Shown: one piece after another, positions 9,089-17,144 of the stretch | Layout: every line of letters begins with the position of its first letter | Position numbering within the stretch: the stretch's first letter is position 1 | NCBI GenBank assembly: GCA_019695055.1 | Contig: JAIBAT010000116.1 | Span: forward strand, 1 to 64,000 | Direction of reading: 5' to 3' | DNA: 64,000 nt | Source: Candidatus Sumerlaeaceae bacterium | GTDB lineage: Bacteria > Sumerlaeota > Sumerlaeia > Sumerlaeales > Sumerlaeaceae | Program-made: the position numbers and the translations under genes | The notes under the pieces: model-generated | The model's database searches: none | The model's input: only the letters and a program-made list of their open reading frames with translations | What the model was told of the DNA's origin: nothing

Positions 9089-9949
9089 TCATGCAGATGG
9101 ACTCCTGGCGATTCGGGCGGAAACGAGACGATGGAGAAAAACACAATTTCCCACCAGATAACGTCGCCAGAGTCGACCGGGTTCCAACACGAGCCGGAAT
9201 AGCCACTCCAGACCTGCTTTGCGGATCCACACTGGTGCACGGGCCCTTGCTTTGCCATGGTATTCAAACATGGCTCCCACGCACCAGATAGCTCTCACAT
9301 TGAGTTCTTCCAAATGGGCCATTGCCCACTTCTCCTGCATGGGAACACCCAAGCCGAGGATTAGCAGGTCCGGCGCTGAAGAGTTAATCTTCCGGAGGAT
9401 CTCACCCTTGTTGTCATGGAAGTAACCCGAATCGGCACCAGTGATGTGCAAGCTAGGTGCCGCCGACAGAAACGTATCCGCGGCCTTTGCCGCCACCCCA
9501 TTGGCTGAACCCAGCAAATGCACTGAGACATGGCGTCTTGCGGCCTCCCGGCAGAAATCGAGTATGAAGTCCGCTGCATTGACTCGCTCCGGCAATGGAG
9601 ATCCAAGGATCCGTGACGCCCACACGATTGCCTGCCCATCCGCATAGACAGCATCCGCGTTCCGGAGAATTTGTGCATACTCCGGGTCCCTGCCGGCGAT
9701 ATTCGAACACCATGCATTAAGGTATGTCACGAAAAGCGGCCGGGCACTTTGGGCGGCTTTGATGGCTTGGATGCCATCAAGGAATGCCCCAATGAACTCG
9801 GCAGTGGTGCAGCACGCAACTGGCACGCCCAGCATATCTACCGGGGGCCTCGCAAATCCCAATCGTCGCTGGTTTGTTTCCATAATGGGTAGGAAACGGT
9901 GTAAATTGGCAAATACAGCCTGACAACCGCGATTCTTGCCCCCTGTCAT
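9089..9949 (-). CDS. WecG/TagA/CpsF family glycosyltransferase (GT26)
   Basis: Transfers a sugar, usually a ManNAc-type residue from its UDP form, to a lipid-linked intermediate in polysaccharide or teichoic-acid-like polymer synthesis. The 286-aa sequence holds the family blocks in order: ADAVYADGQAIVWASRILG, ERVNAADFI, LGLGVPMQEKWA, and the C-terminal GLEWLFRLVLEPGRLWRRY with its flanking ARAPVWIRK. It may start at 9949 or at a second ATG, METNQRRLG (9883), which fits relatives better in length. It is divergent from the RmlC-like gene, 41 bases away, suggesting a small surface-glycan locus. Donor and acceptor are not known. Confidence 0.88.
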   Translation of the reverse strand: MTGGKNRGCQAVFANLHRFLPIMETNQRRLGFARPPVDMLGVPVACCTTAEFIGAFLDGIQAIKAAQSARPLFVTYLNAWCSNIAGRDPEYAQILRNADAVYADGQAIVWASRILGSPLPERVNAADFILDFCREAARRHVSVHLLGSANGVAAKAADTFLSAAPSLHITGADSGYFHDNKGEILRKINSSAPDLLILGLGVPMQEKWAMAHLEELNVRAIWCVGAMFEYHGKARARAPVWIRKAGLEWLFRLVLEPGRLWRRYLVGNCVFLHRLVSARIARSPSA

Positions 9950-9990
9950 TTCGGTTGAACCTTGGTTTTGAGCCTTCCTATTCTCGCGTC

Positions 9991-10458
9991 ATGCCCCAGA
10001 AACTTATCGAAGGTGTGCGCACAAAGGCGCTCAAGATGCACTGCGACGAACGCGGCAGGCTCATGGAAATGCTGCGTTCAGATGACGAGTTGTTTCTCAA
10101 ATTTGGCCAGGTTTACCTGACCACTGCCTATCCGGGTGTGGTAAAGGCCTGGCACTTCCACCGTAAGCAAACGGACAACTTCGTCTGCATTTCCGGAATG
10201 ATGAAACTCGTGCTCTACGATGCGCGCGAAGGGTCCGCCACCAAAGGCGTGGTAAATGAGTTCTTTCTCGGCGAACATAATCCGCTGCTTGTTCAGATAC
10301 CCGCCGGGGTTTACCACGGGTTTAAGTGCATCTCCGAGAAGGAGGCGCTGGTCATCAACACGGTGACTGAAGTTTACAACTATTCAAACCCCGATGAATT
10401 CCGGACAGATCCGCATTCCAGCGAGATTCCCTACGACTGGGCGCGAAAGGACGGGTGA
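9991..10458 (+). CDS. RmlC-like cupin, dTDP-sugar 3,5-epimerase family
   Basis: Single cupin domain of 155 aa related to dTDP-4-dehydrorhamnose 3,5-epimerase. ATG 9991 begins MPQKLIEGVRTKALKMHCDERG, matching the start of the family. The catalytic-region motif AWHFHRKQTDNFVCISG and the later IPAGVYHGFK are present. It lacks the usual length of RmlC (about 180 aa), so it may act on another nucleotide sugar or be a ketoisomerase relative. Its stop is followed after one base by the GTG start of pheA, so the two are probably in one transcript. The divergent neighbour is a WecG/TagA-type transferase. Confidence 0.8.
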   Translation: MPQKLIEGVRTKALKMHCDERGRLMEMLRSDDELFLKFGQVYLTTAYPGVVKAWHFHRKQTDNFVCISGMMKLVLYDAREGSATKGVVNEFFLGEHNPLLVQIPAGVYHGFKCISEKEALVINTVTEVYNYSNPDEFRTDPHSSEIPYDWARKDG

Positions 10459-10459
10459 C

Positions 10460-11599
10460 GTGACCGGTAAACAACCTAAAAAACTCACCCTTGATGAACT
10501 GAGGGCGCAGATTGATGAACTGGATCACGAATTGGTCCGTCTCCTCGACAAGCGTGCCGAGGTGGCGCGAAGGATTGGCGAAGCAAAGCTGACCGAGGGA
10601 AAACAGCGTTTCTTCGACGCATCACGGCAGAAGAAGGTGCTACAGTCGGCACTTGATGCCAGCAACGGGGAATTCCCGGGCGAATCTTTGCGCAATGTTT
10701 TTGTGGAAATTATGTCCGGTTGCCTTGCCCGCGAGAAACCCCCGACGGTCGGTTACCTTGGGCCGGAGGCCACTTACAGTCATCTGGCTTCCATGAGCGA
10801 ATTCGGAAACTCCGCCGACCTTCGGCCGTTCAATTCGATTCTCGATGTCTTTATCGCTACGGATCGCGAGTGGATTGATTACGGTGTGGTACCCATCGAG
10901 AATTCCACCGGCGGAGTCATTCATTCCACCTTGGATATGTTCCTGGATTACGACCTGCGGATTTGCAGTGAGATCTTTCTGCGAATTCACCAGAACCTCA
11001 TTTCACGCAACCCCATGGAACGCATTAAGACAATCTACTCCAAAGCGGAGCCGTTCCAGCAGTGCCAGATTTGGCTGCGGGAGAACCTGCCCAACGTTCA
11101 GTTGATTGAGGTCAGCGCCACGGCCCGTGGAGTGGAAATGTCCAAGGACCGCGACTATGCCGCCGCCATAGGCCCCGCCTTGGCCGCGCGAAAGTACAAT
11201 GTCCCGATTTTAGCCGCTAATATTGAGGATATGAAGGACAATACCACTCGGTTTCTTGTGATTTCCAAACAGGATTCCCCTCGCACGGGGAAGGACAAGA
11301 CCAGTGTCATGATCTCAATTAAGGACAAGCCGGGGGCCCTGTTTGACCTGCTGAAGCCCTTCCAGGCGCGGGGCATCAACCTTACGAAAATCGAAAGCCG
11401 GCCGACTCGCCGCAAGGCATGGGATCTGGTGTTCTTTGTCGACCTCGAAGGACACGTTGCGGACAAACCCATTGCTGAAGCCTTGGAAGAGGTTCGCAAA
11501 GCGGCCAAGTCCTTCAAAATCATGGGCAGTTATCCCCGGGACATCAAGATCACCGAACGCATGGAACGGCTTGAACAGACCGCCGGGGACATATTCTGA
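10460..11599 (+). CDS. pheA: Bifunctional chorismate mutase / prephenate dehydratase (P-protein)
   Basis: Makes phenylpyruvate from chorismate in phenylalanine synthesis. The 379-aa protein has three domains: an AroQ-type chorismate mutase at about 10-90 (LRAQIDELDHELVRLLDKR), prephenate dehydratase at about 95-275 (GYLGPEATYSHLAS, VVPIENSTGGVIHSTLD, and the catalytic TTRF), and a C-terminal ACT domain for feedback control (KPGALFDLLKPFQARGINLT, KIESRPTRRK). I place the start at GTG 10460, directly after the upstream stop; the in-frame ATG at 10394 lies inside the previous gene. The ESRP motif of the Phe-binding ACT site is intact, so inhibition by Phe is expected. Confidence 0.95.
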   Translation: MTGKQPKKLTLDELRAQIDELDHELVRLLDKRAEVARRIGEAKLTEGKQRFFDASRQKKVLQSALDASNGEFPGESLRNVFVEIMSGCLAREKPPTVGYLGPEATYSHLASMSEFGNSADLRPFNSILDVFIATDREWIDYGVVPIENSTGGVIHSTLDMFLDYDLRICSEIFLRIHQNLISRNPMERIKTIYSKAEPFQQCQIWLRENLPNVQLIEVSATARGVEMSKDRDYAAAIGPALAARKYNVPILAANIEDMKDNTTRFLVISKQDSPRTGKDKTSVMISIKDKPGALFDLLKPFQARGINLTKIESRPTRRKAWDLVFFVDLEGHVADKPIAEALEEVRKAAKSFKIMGSYPRDIKITERMERLEQTAGDIF

Positions 11600-11625
11600 T
11601 TCTCCATGGAGCCGGGCTGTAACAG

Positions 11626-12291
11626 GTGGCTGAGGCTTTGAGCAACGACCCGACTGTCTCCTCACCGCTTTGGCTGGAATACAGCGGACTTCCCGCATAT
11701 CTGGGCCAAAAGATCAAAGGGGGTGCCGGTTGGCCTGTTTTAAAGAAGATCACCGAACTCGACTGCGCAGCCAATGGTTTTCCCGACACTGTGGAAATTG
11801 GTATTTCGGAACTTGCCGAGAGGTCGGGGGTCGCCGCCGGGGCTGCGCGCAAGGCGCTGCTCTCTCTCCGCAAACTGAAGTTGGTGGCGTGCTTCTTGCC
11901 GGAAACGGACGAGGAAGTAGCCTTGCTTAAGGTCCGAGTACCGCTTCCGGTGCCGCTGTCCAGGGATGAGATGCTGGCCCGATGGCCGGGCCGTCTTGAC
12001 GACCTCCCAGCCCACTGGCGTTACCTTGATCCCGTCGGTGGCGAATCGAGTGACGATTTGGATGGCCGCGATCGCGTGCTACAGGAAGTTGTGGACCTAT
12101 ACTTCAATGCCGTCGGACTGAAGATGAACGCTTTTGTGCTCGACGAGTTGCGGCTTCTGCGCCAGCAATTTCCCATTGAGCAGGTGCGAAAGGTATTTCG
12201 CCGGGCCCAGGTGAATGAAATCCGGTCTCTGCACTGGATTCTTCGCGAATTGGTGCGCGCGAGAAAGAAAGATGAGAAGAAAGACAGCTAA
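11626..12291 (+). CDS. Winged-helix / DnaD-like protein, possible helicase-loading factor
   Basis: Cytoplasmic protein of 221 aa with a winged-helix-like N-terminal half (ISELAERSGVAAGAARKALL) and a helical C-terminal half (VDLYFNAVGLKMNAFVLDEL ... RSLHWILREL) that recalls the DnaD replication domain. It starts at GTG 11626, 26 bases after pheA. The next gene, an AAA+ ATPase of the DnaC/DnaI class, overlaps it by 20 bases. The DnaD-like plus DnaC-like order mirrors replication-initiation modules of Firmicutes and phages, so a role in helicase loading is a reasonable guess. The family match is by eye and not certain. Confidence 0.6.
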   Translation: MAEALSNDPTVSSPLWLEYSGLPAYLGQKIKGGAGWPVLKKITELDCAANGFPDTVEIGISELAERSGVAAGAARKALLSLRKLKLVACFLPETDEEVALLKVRVPLPVPLSRDEMLARWPGRLDDLPAHWRYLDPVGGESSDDLDGRDRVLQEVVDLYFNAVGLKMNAFVLDELRLLRQQFPIEQVRKVFRRAQVNEIRSLHWILRELVRARKKDEKKDS

Positions 12292-12970
12292 CGCCACGAC
12301 CGTTTGCCCCAAATGCGAGGGCAGTGGATTCGTGCTGACCGACGAAGGGGCCGCGCCCTGCGAATGCCAGCGCGATACGGAGACATACCGTGCCTACCGT
12401 GCCGCCCGCATTCCTCGCAAGTTCTATATGAAGACCCTCGATTCGTTTCAGGCGAAGAATGCCCGGCAGCGGGAAATCCTGATGGCATCAAAGGAGTTCG
12501 CGAAGAGCTTCCGTTCACAAGCATCCGACCACCCCGGGAAGGGGTTATTGCTTGTAGGAAAGGAAGGGACGGGCAAGACCCATATTGCGGTGTCCATTCT
12601 TAAGGACGTTATCGGGCGCGGATTCACGGGGCTTTACTGGAACGTACCGGAGCTGTTTCTCGAATTGCGCCGGCTTATGAACACGTCGAGCGAGCTGACC
12701 GAAGCCGACATCTTCGACGAGGCTCTGTCAATTGATTTGCTGGTATTGGATGACCTTGGGGCCGAGCGGTCCAGCGACTATGTAACGGAACGCCTGTATG
12801 TTATGGTCAACGGGAGGTATGAGCACGACCTGGCCACAATCATTACAACCAACAAGACCCTTGAGGAACTCCGCCAGCAGCTCGGTGCTCGAATCGTTTC
12901 GCGCATTTGTGAAATGTGCATTCCGATTGAGTTCCCAGAGGGCGATTTTCGCCTGAAAAACATGAAATAG
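12272..12970 (+). CDS. DnaC/DnaI-like AAA+ ATPase with N-terminal zinc motif
   Basis: ATPase of 232 aa similar to the helicase loaders DnaC/DnaI and to IstB. ATG 12272 lies inside the end of the previous gene. An N-terminal zinc-ribbon-like motif uses C12, C15, C30 and C32 (CPKCEGSGF, CEC). Walker A is GKEGTGKT at about 96-103, Walker B is LLVLDDLGAE, sensor 1 is IITTNKT, and the arginine-finger region reads ARIVSRICEMC. No transposase lies nearby, which argues against an IstB of an insertion sequence and for a chromosomal helicase loader working with the DnaD-like neighbour. Confidence 0.85.
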   Translation: MRRKTANATTVCPKCEGSGFVLTDEGAAPCECQRDTETYRAYRAARIPRKFYMKTLDSFQAKNARQREILMASKEFAKSFRSQASDHPGKGLLLVGKEGTGKTHIAVSILKDVIGRGFTGLYWNVPELFLELRRLMNTSSELTEADIFDEALSIDLLVLDDLGAERSSDYVTERLYVMVNGRYEHDLATIITTNKTLEELRQQLGARIVSRICEMCIPIEFPEGDFRLKNMK

Positions 12971-12984
12971 GGGAGCACCCACCC

Positions 12985-13359
12985 ATGAAACACAGTGAAG
13001 GATTTCTGGCCATAGTGAATGATGCCAAGAGCCGCGTTCGGCAGGAAACTGCATCCGAGGCTTTGGCCCGGATTACCGGGCAGCGCAACGCGGTTCTTGT
13101 GGATGTTCGTGAGGACGATGAATGGCGTGCCGGGCACGTGGAGGGGGCCGTTCATCTGGGTAAGGGCATTATTGAGCGAGACATCGAGAACCGCTTTCCG
13201 GACAAAAGTACCGAGCTGCATCTCTATTGCGGTGGCGGTTTCCGGTCGGCAATGGCAGCTGACAATCTCCAGAAAATGGGCTACACCAACGTCATTTCCG
13301 TGGATGGGGGAATCCGCGCACTCGCAGAGTCCAATGCTACGATTGTCACCGGCGACTAA
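12985..13359 (+). CDS. Rhodanese-like domain protein
   Basis: Single-domain rhodanese of 124 aa, cytoplasmic, with no signal peptide. The active-site loop is CGGGFRSAM with the sulfur-carrying Cys82, and the CDC25/rhodanese landmarks VLVDVREDDEWRAGHVEGA precede it. Such proteins move sulfane sulfur or detoxify cyanide; the partner is unknown here. It begins 14 bases after the DnaC-like gene with GGGGAG as ribosome-binding site, and its stop codon directly abuts the GTG of the next gene, so all probably share a transcript. Confidence 0.9.
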   Translation: MKHSEGFLAIVNDAKSRVRQETASEALARITGQRNAVLVDVREDDEWRAGHVEGAVHLGKGIIERDIENRFPDKSTELHLYCGGGFRSAMAADNLQKMGYTNVISVDGGIRALAESNATIVTGD

Positions 13360-14319
13360 GTGATCACCCGTAGTCTGGTTTTGCTCACGGTCGCCGCTTC
13401 AGCGACCGCTTACTCTGCTCCCCCCGCCGCAAGTGATGTCGCCACTGTGCTGAAAGCCAGGCGGGACGCGATCGCTGCGTTGCCCCTTCAAATGCAATAC
13501 CGTGAAATCACGCGGACGTTTGTTCCACCGGAAGAGATCGTAACGGTTCTCACCTCCTCCACCGCGCTAATACGGGACAAACATCGCCTCGTCATCGACA
13601 ATGATACCACTGCGGTGGCGGTCCGCGGGGGGGGATATTTGCCAGAGCTGAAACTTGGTTTCCTGGAAAGTGAAAGCAGTGTGACGATACTTGCCCGGGG
13701 GCATGCGTTTCGCGTGAATCGCGAATGGGCAATAACTGCGAAAGCGGAAGGTTCGGCCGCGAGGAAGATCCGGGAAAGGCGTATTTTGACAGCTTCCTTC
13801 GATGGCAGGAATACGACACTCTTGTACACAATTGAGAATTCGGGGGAACCTCCAAAGCGATTGGGGCACACCTTTCAAGGGGAGCGCCGCATGCCCTTTG
13901 AGTTGCTCACCCCGGTAAGCGCCTTTAATATTCCCGGCAAACTGGACCGCTACCAGTTCACGGAAACGTCCGCAGGTCTCCTGAGCATTGCGCTTCCAGG
14001 CAAATACGAATTCCAGTTGGACCCAGCCACAGGATTTATGATCAGATCTGGAGAACTAACAATTGGTGGTGGCAGGGTCCGTCAGGCGTTTTTAGGTGAG
14101 GTGGCACTGTCTGGGGCCACCTTGCCCGAGTCTGGAGAAATTACTGAAATGGATTCTGCAGGAAAACCAGCTCGAACACGTTTCTTCAGGGAAATTCGCT
14201 ATTCCTTGGTACCGGACATTGACAAGGCCTTACAGGATTCGACATTGCCCGAAGATACCCTGTTGAATTCCGAGGACCCGGTCTTCAAGGGCTACATAAG
14301 TCGTTCCCGACAGTTCTGA
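13360..14319 (+). CDS. Exported protein of unknown function, possibly LolA/LolB-like fold
   Basis: Predicted periplasmic protein of 319 aa, starting at GTG 13360 with no gap after the rhodanese gene. The first 20 residues form a signal peptide (ending ATAYSA). The body is made of alternating polar/apolar beta strands (LPLQMQYREITRTF, LLSIALPGKYEFQLDPATGF), reminiscent of the open-barrel proteins that carry lipoproteins (LolA-like), but no diagnostic motif supports that. No cysteines or catalytic motif stand out. I do not recognise the gene. It is the first of three exported hypothetical proteins in a row (13360-16759). Confidence 0.65.
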   Translation: MITRSLVLLTVAASATAYSAPPAASDVATVLKARRDAIAALPLQMQYREITRTFVPPEEIVTVLTSSTALIRDKHRLVIDNDTTAVAVRGGGYLPELKLGFLESESSVTILARGHAFRVNREWAITAKAEGSAARKIRERRILTASFDGRNTTLLYTIENSGEPPKRLGHTFQGERRMPFELLTPVSAFNIPGKLDRYQFTETSAGLLSIALPGKYEFQLDPATGFMIRSGELTIGGGRVRQAFLGEVALSGATLPESGEITEMDSAGKPARTRFFREIRYSLVPDIDKALQDSTLPEDTLLNSEDPVFKGYISRSRQF

Positions 14320-14527
14320 GTTGTCTGTTTCATGACGACGTGCTGGAATCCCGTACAGCAGGAACGGACTTGCCCGGCGGCTGCCAACTCAAAGCCAGTC
14401 TTCTCAGTATTCCAAGGGTTGGCATCCCCATTGCTCAATCGCCATTCGTGTTGCCTGAGTGGTTGACAATACCTCAGCTGGCAGGCACAACTCTTGGCAA
14501 TCTTTGAATTTGGGGAGTCCAAAATCG
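14320..14527. other. Intergenic gap with possible -35 element
   Basis: About 210 bases between two exported-protein genes. No gene or strong hairpin is visible. A perfect TTGACA lies at 14463-14468, 59 bases before the next start, but no convincing -10 hexamer follows at normal spacing. It marks a possible promoter for the second and third secreted proteins. Confidence 0.3.
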
Positions 14528-15466
14528 ATGCGTAAGTTCGCCGTTGTGACGAGTCTCCTGGCTATTACGGCCGGGGCAGGTTATGTTTCCAGCCAGCCAC
14601 CCACCGCGGCGGACGCTCCAAAGACTGAGGCCCCAAAGGCGGAAGCTTCGAAACCCGCCGAGTCACCCAAGCCGGTCCATGATGGTTCTCACAAAGGGCC
14701 GACCAAAGCCCCGGAGACGACGCAGGTCGATGGCCGTATCATGTTTGCAGAGGGAATTCCCGCGGAAGGCGGCGTTGCCTATTTTGTTTTTCAAAGTCGC
14801 CTGATGGAACTGAGTCACGCAGATCCCATGGGCTCCGTGAGAGACATGGCGGAGGCTGTGACTGCCGTGGATGGCGGCGGGAGTTTTTCCCTGGAAATGG
14901 CGCCCGGCAATTACGCCATGATTTACGACCCGAAGGCCGCCAGTTCCCCCGAAGCACTTCAGCCGGGTCCCATGAGCATGACGAAGGCGAGAAAAATGAC
15001 GGATGAACAGCTTCAGGCCCGCGCGGACGCCATCAAGGAAAATGCCGCAAAGGGGCTACCCATCCAGGATGGTGCCGTCGGGGATGCCTTTATTGTGGAG
15101 AACCGAATCGTTCGTCCGCCCATCACCGGCTTTGGAGAGATGGTTCTCAGTCAGGACAATAGTGTTACAATTCTTGCTGTCAAAGAAGACGGCAAGCCGA
15201 TAGACTTCCCGGCCCGCCTTAAGATGCGCGGAAAAAACGGGGACATTTATGAGGCTCACACCCCGAGCGTCACGGCCCCCGGTTATTATGTGTTTAACGA
15301 TGTGTTCCCGCAGTATTATCAGGTTATTGCCTTTGCCGTACGCCCCAAACCTGGTGCCGGCGATGTTGCCACGACACCCACTCTGAAGAATACCGATGTT
15401 GTCTTCGAGGGGAAACCAGTGGAGAAGAAGGTCACCGTGATTCCAAGCATACCGGGCAAGAAGTAA
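14528..15466 (+). CDS. Exported protein with Pro/Ala/Lys-rich linker and carboxypeptidase-regulatory-like domain
   Basis: Secreted or periplasmic protein of 312 aa. ATG 14528 is chosen because it starts a signal peptide (MRKFAVVTSLLAITAGAGYV); the frame also opens further upstream but without a signal. Residues 25-70 are a disordered linker rich in Ala, Pro, Lys and Glu. From about 75 a beta-sandwich of carboxypeptidase-regulatory type follows (VDGRIMFAEGIPAEGGVAYF, FSLEMAPGNYAMIYDP), then a second beta-rich part. Such domains usually bind surfaces or act as spacers. The function is unknown; the neighbours are two other exported unknowns. Confidence 0.65.
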   Translation: MRKFAVVTSLLAITAGAGYVSSQPPTAADAPKTEAPKAEASKPAESPKPVHDGSHKGPTKAPETTQVDGRIMFAEGIPAEGGVAYFVFQSRLMELSHADPMGSVRDMAEAVTAVDGGGSFSLEMAPGNYAMIYDPKAASSPEALQPGPMSMTKARKMTDEQLQARADAIKENAAKGLPIQDGAVGDAFIVENRIVRPPITGFGEMVLSQDNSVTILAVKEDGKPIDFPARLKMRGKNGDIYEAHTPSVTAPGYYVFNDVFPQYYQVIAFAVRPKPGAGDVATTPTLKNTDVVFEGKPVEKKVTVIPSIPGKK

Positions 15467-15595
15467 CGCGTTTTCTGGTCGTTACGACTGCCTTGGCGCA
15501 GCCCAGTTGGAATCTGACCGCCGTGCCGCGCTCACTATTTTCGACCCGAAACCGCTGTGAACCTCTGCAGGACTTGTATTTGGAGACGGTCAAGA

Positions 15596-16759
15596 ATGGA
15601 TAACTTCTCCCACGCGCCCCGGTCCACAACGGGCAAAGTCATACTTCTCGTTGTTTTTGTCGCTGTCTTCCTGTGCTTGCGCGACGGGGGCGCCGCGCCC
15701 AACAGGCTTAACAAGGAGCCGATACTCTCTCCCGATAAGACCTACTATGCCAACGTGGAATGGGAGAACGTGGGGTTCATTGGAATCCTCCGCATGCGTG
15801 TTTGGGACCAACATGGCAAACTCCTCCACACCATTGAACTGCCCCAAATCAATCCGCAGCCAGCCAATCTTTCCTGGATCGATGGTGAGTGGGTGGCTTG
15901 CGAGTCCTACATCGGGGAAAACGGCAGCGGCTTTTTCTATGTAAATGCACGCTCCGGTCGCGCCTACCTCATGGAGATCGTCGCCAAGGCCCCCGGCGCG
16001 GATTGGATCTTCCATTTCAGCACGAATGATCCCGTCAGCTCCTCCACAATTTCCTGTGTCAGCCGCGGGAGGAACAGTATTTTCCCCATTCTGCTGCGCT
16101 CAGTTCCCCAGAAGGAATCCGAATTTTATGCGAAGGAGTTTATCAACCAGTTGACCACTGCGGTCGACGCCTATGGAAACTTTCGCCGAAGTTCCCGCGT
16201 CAGGGAGATCACTTTTCTCGGGGAAGCCGATATCCGACCCGATGTCGGAGCGATTGTGGCGGCAAGGGTGGATGGTGTCCCGGAACTTCTCTATTTCCCC
16301 GCCGGCGCTGACTCTCCGGCGGATATGTTGGCTCGCCTGAAACGTGTGGCACTTCCCACGGATGCCCGCATCCGGCTGGACCAGCCGGATCCTCCGGAAC
16401 TGAGTGCGCGATGGGGGACAGGGGCCGAATTCACAGTTGCGGGTGTGGTCCCCGGGGCAAAGCCCGACAGTGCCAAACTCTATATGAAGGGACGAATTGA
16501 GGGTGCCAATGACAAGCCGTTCGATCCTGCGGCTCCGACGCTCGACATGTCGCAACGCACCGAAGATGGCGCCCCTGTAATGATTCCGTCCGAGATGGAG
16601 CATGAAGGAGATGAGTCGGGGGCAAAAGACCCAACGGAGGCGCCAGCAGACAAGAAGGGGCAGACTACAAAAACCTCGGCCATGGAATCCGGTTCAAAGG
16701 TAGCTGCCCCCAAGACCACCCCGGCAAAGAAAGAAACGCCCAAACCGAAGCGAAAGTAG
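15596..16759 (+). CDS. Membrane-anchored or exported protein, unknown, with basic Lys/Pro tail
   Basis: Protein of 387 aa from ATG 15596. A hydrophobic segment at residues 14-29 (VILLVVFVAVFLCLR) acts as signal or anchor. The middle 200 residues contain beta strands like those of WD/propeller-type proteins (PDKTYYANVEWENVGF, LSWIDGEWVACESYIG). The last 60 residues are low-complexity, rich in Lys, Pro, Thr and Glu, ending KKETPKPKRK, probably disordered. No known family is recognised. A G+C-rich hairpin lies about 45 bases downstream and may end the transcript of the three secreted proteins. Confidence 0.65.
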   Translation: MDNFSHAPRSTTGKVILLVVFVAVFLCLRDGGAAPNRLNKEPILSPDKTYYANVEWENVGFIGILRMRVWDQHGKLLHTIELPQINPQPANLSWIDGEWVACESYIGENGSGFFYVNARSGRAYLMEIVAKAPGADWIFHFSTNDPVSSSTISCVSRGRNSIFPILLRSVPQKESEFYAKEFINQLTTAVDAYGNFRRSSRVREITFLGEADIRPDVGAIVAARVDGVPELLYFPAGADSPADMLARLKRVALPTDARIRLDQPDPPELSARWGTGAEFTVAGVVPGAKPDSAKLYMKGRIEGANDKPFDPAAPTLDMSQRTEDGAPVMIPSEMEHEGDESGAKDPTEAPADKKGQTTKTSAMESGSKVAAPKTTPAKKETPKPKRK

Positions 16760-16802
16760 CCCAGCGTTCCAAACAACCGGGAAAAAGTCCCCCCAAAATG
16801 AA

Positions 16803-16836
16803 TGGGGCGAGGACTGACTGCCCAGACCTCGCCCCA
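16803..16836 (+). terminator. Possible transcription-end hairpin
   Basis: A perfect 10-bp stem, TGGGGCGAGG pairing with CCTCGCCCCA, encloses a 14-base loop, 43 bases after the stop of the preceding gene. There is no run of T after it, so if it ends transcription it does so inefficiently or together with Rho. Confidence 0.45.
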
Positions 16837-16962
16837 CCACTCGCGGCTTCACTCTCAATAAAGCGCATCTCTTTCCTAGCAAATCGTACGCCGATGAAAA
16901 CACGCTCTCAATGTGCAGGCCATACAATTTTGATTTTACACAACTTAAGTCATGCAGAGGAG

Positions 16963-17017
16963 GCAGTCTTTGTAGGAGAAAAACCTACAAATCCGTACCA
17001 AATTGTACAAAGACTGC
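16963..17017 (+). promoter_or_regulatory. Two mutually exclusive hairpins upstream of the GT4 gene
   Basis: A perfect 12-base inverted repeat, GCAGTCTTTGTA (16963-16974) and TACAAAGACTGC (17006-17017), encloses 31 bases. Inside it, TTTGTAGG (16969-16976) also pairs perfectly with CCTACAAA (16984-16991). The two stems share bases 16969-16974, so only one can form at a time. The right arm also contains the palindrome TTGTACAA (17004-17011). The layout resembles an attenuator or an RNA switch, or two overlapping operators in DNA, about 130 bases before the glycosyltransferase start. No known riboswitch was recognised. Confidence 0.5.
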
Positions 17018-17144
17018 ACCTTGCCTGCCCACTACGTACTTCAATCTGGGACATTCCCTCCGCTATGGCAGCCCTGTTCGGCAACCAGGTGGATTTTCGC
17101 TGTTGAAGACATCTGAGTAAACCCTCACCTATGGTTTGCGACCC

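Larger units (their letters stand above)
16760..17144. other. Non-coding gap with a hairpin and a nested pair of dyads
   Basis: This 385-base gap holds no convincing gene. It contains a 10-bp G+C-rich hairpin (16803-16836) just after the upstream gene and, 120 bases before the glycosyltransferase start, two overlapping inverted repeats (16963-17017), each described separately. The middle is AT-rich compared with the genes on either side, as expected for a promoter region. Confidence 0.6.

Noticed and set aside
12272-12970. IstB helper of an IS21-type insertion sequence
   Set aside because: No istA transposase, no terminal inverted repeats, and the gene overlaps a DnaD-like gene; a chromosomal helicase loader fits better.
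16798-17106. 102-codon frame in the gap before the GT4 gene
   Set aside because: It runs through the hairpin and the nested dyads, has no start signal and no domain.
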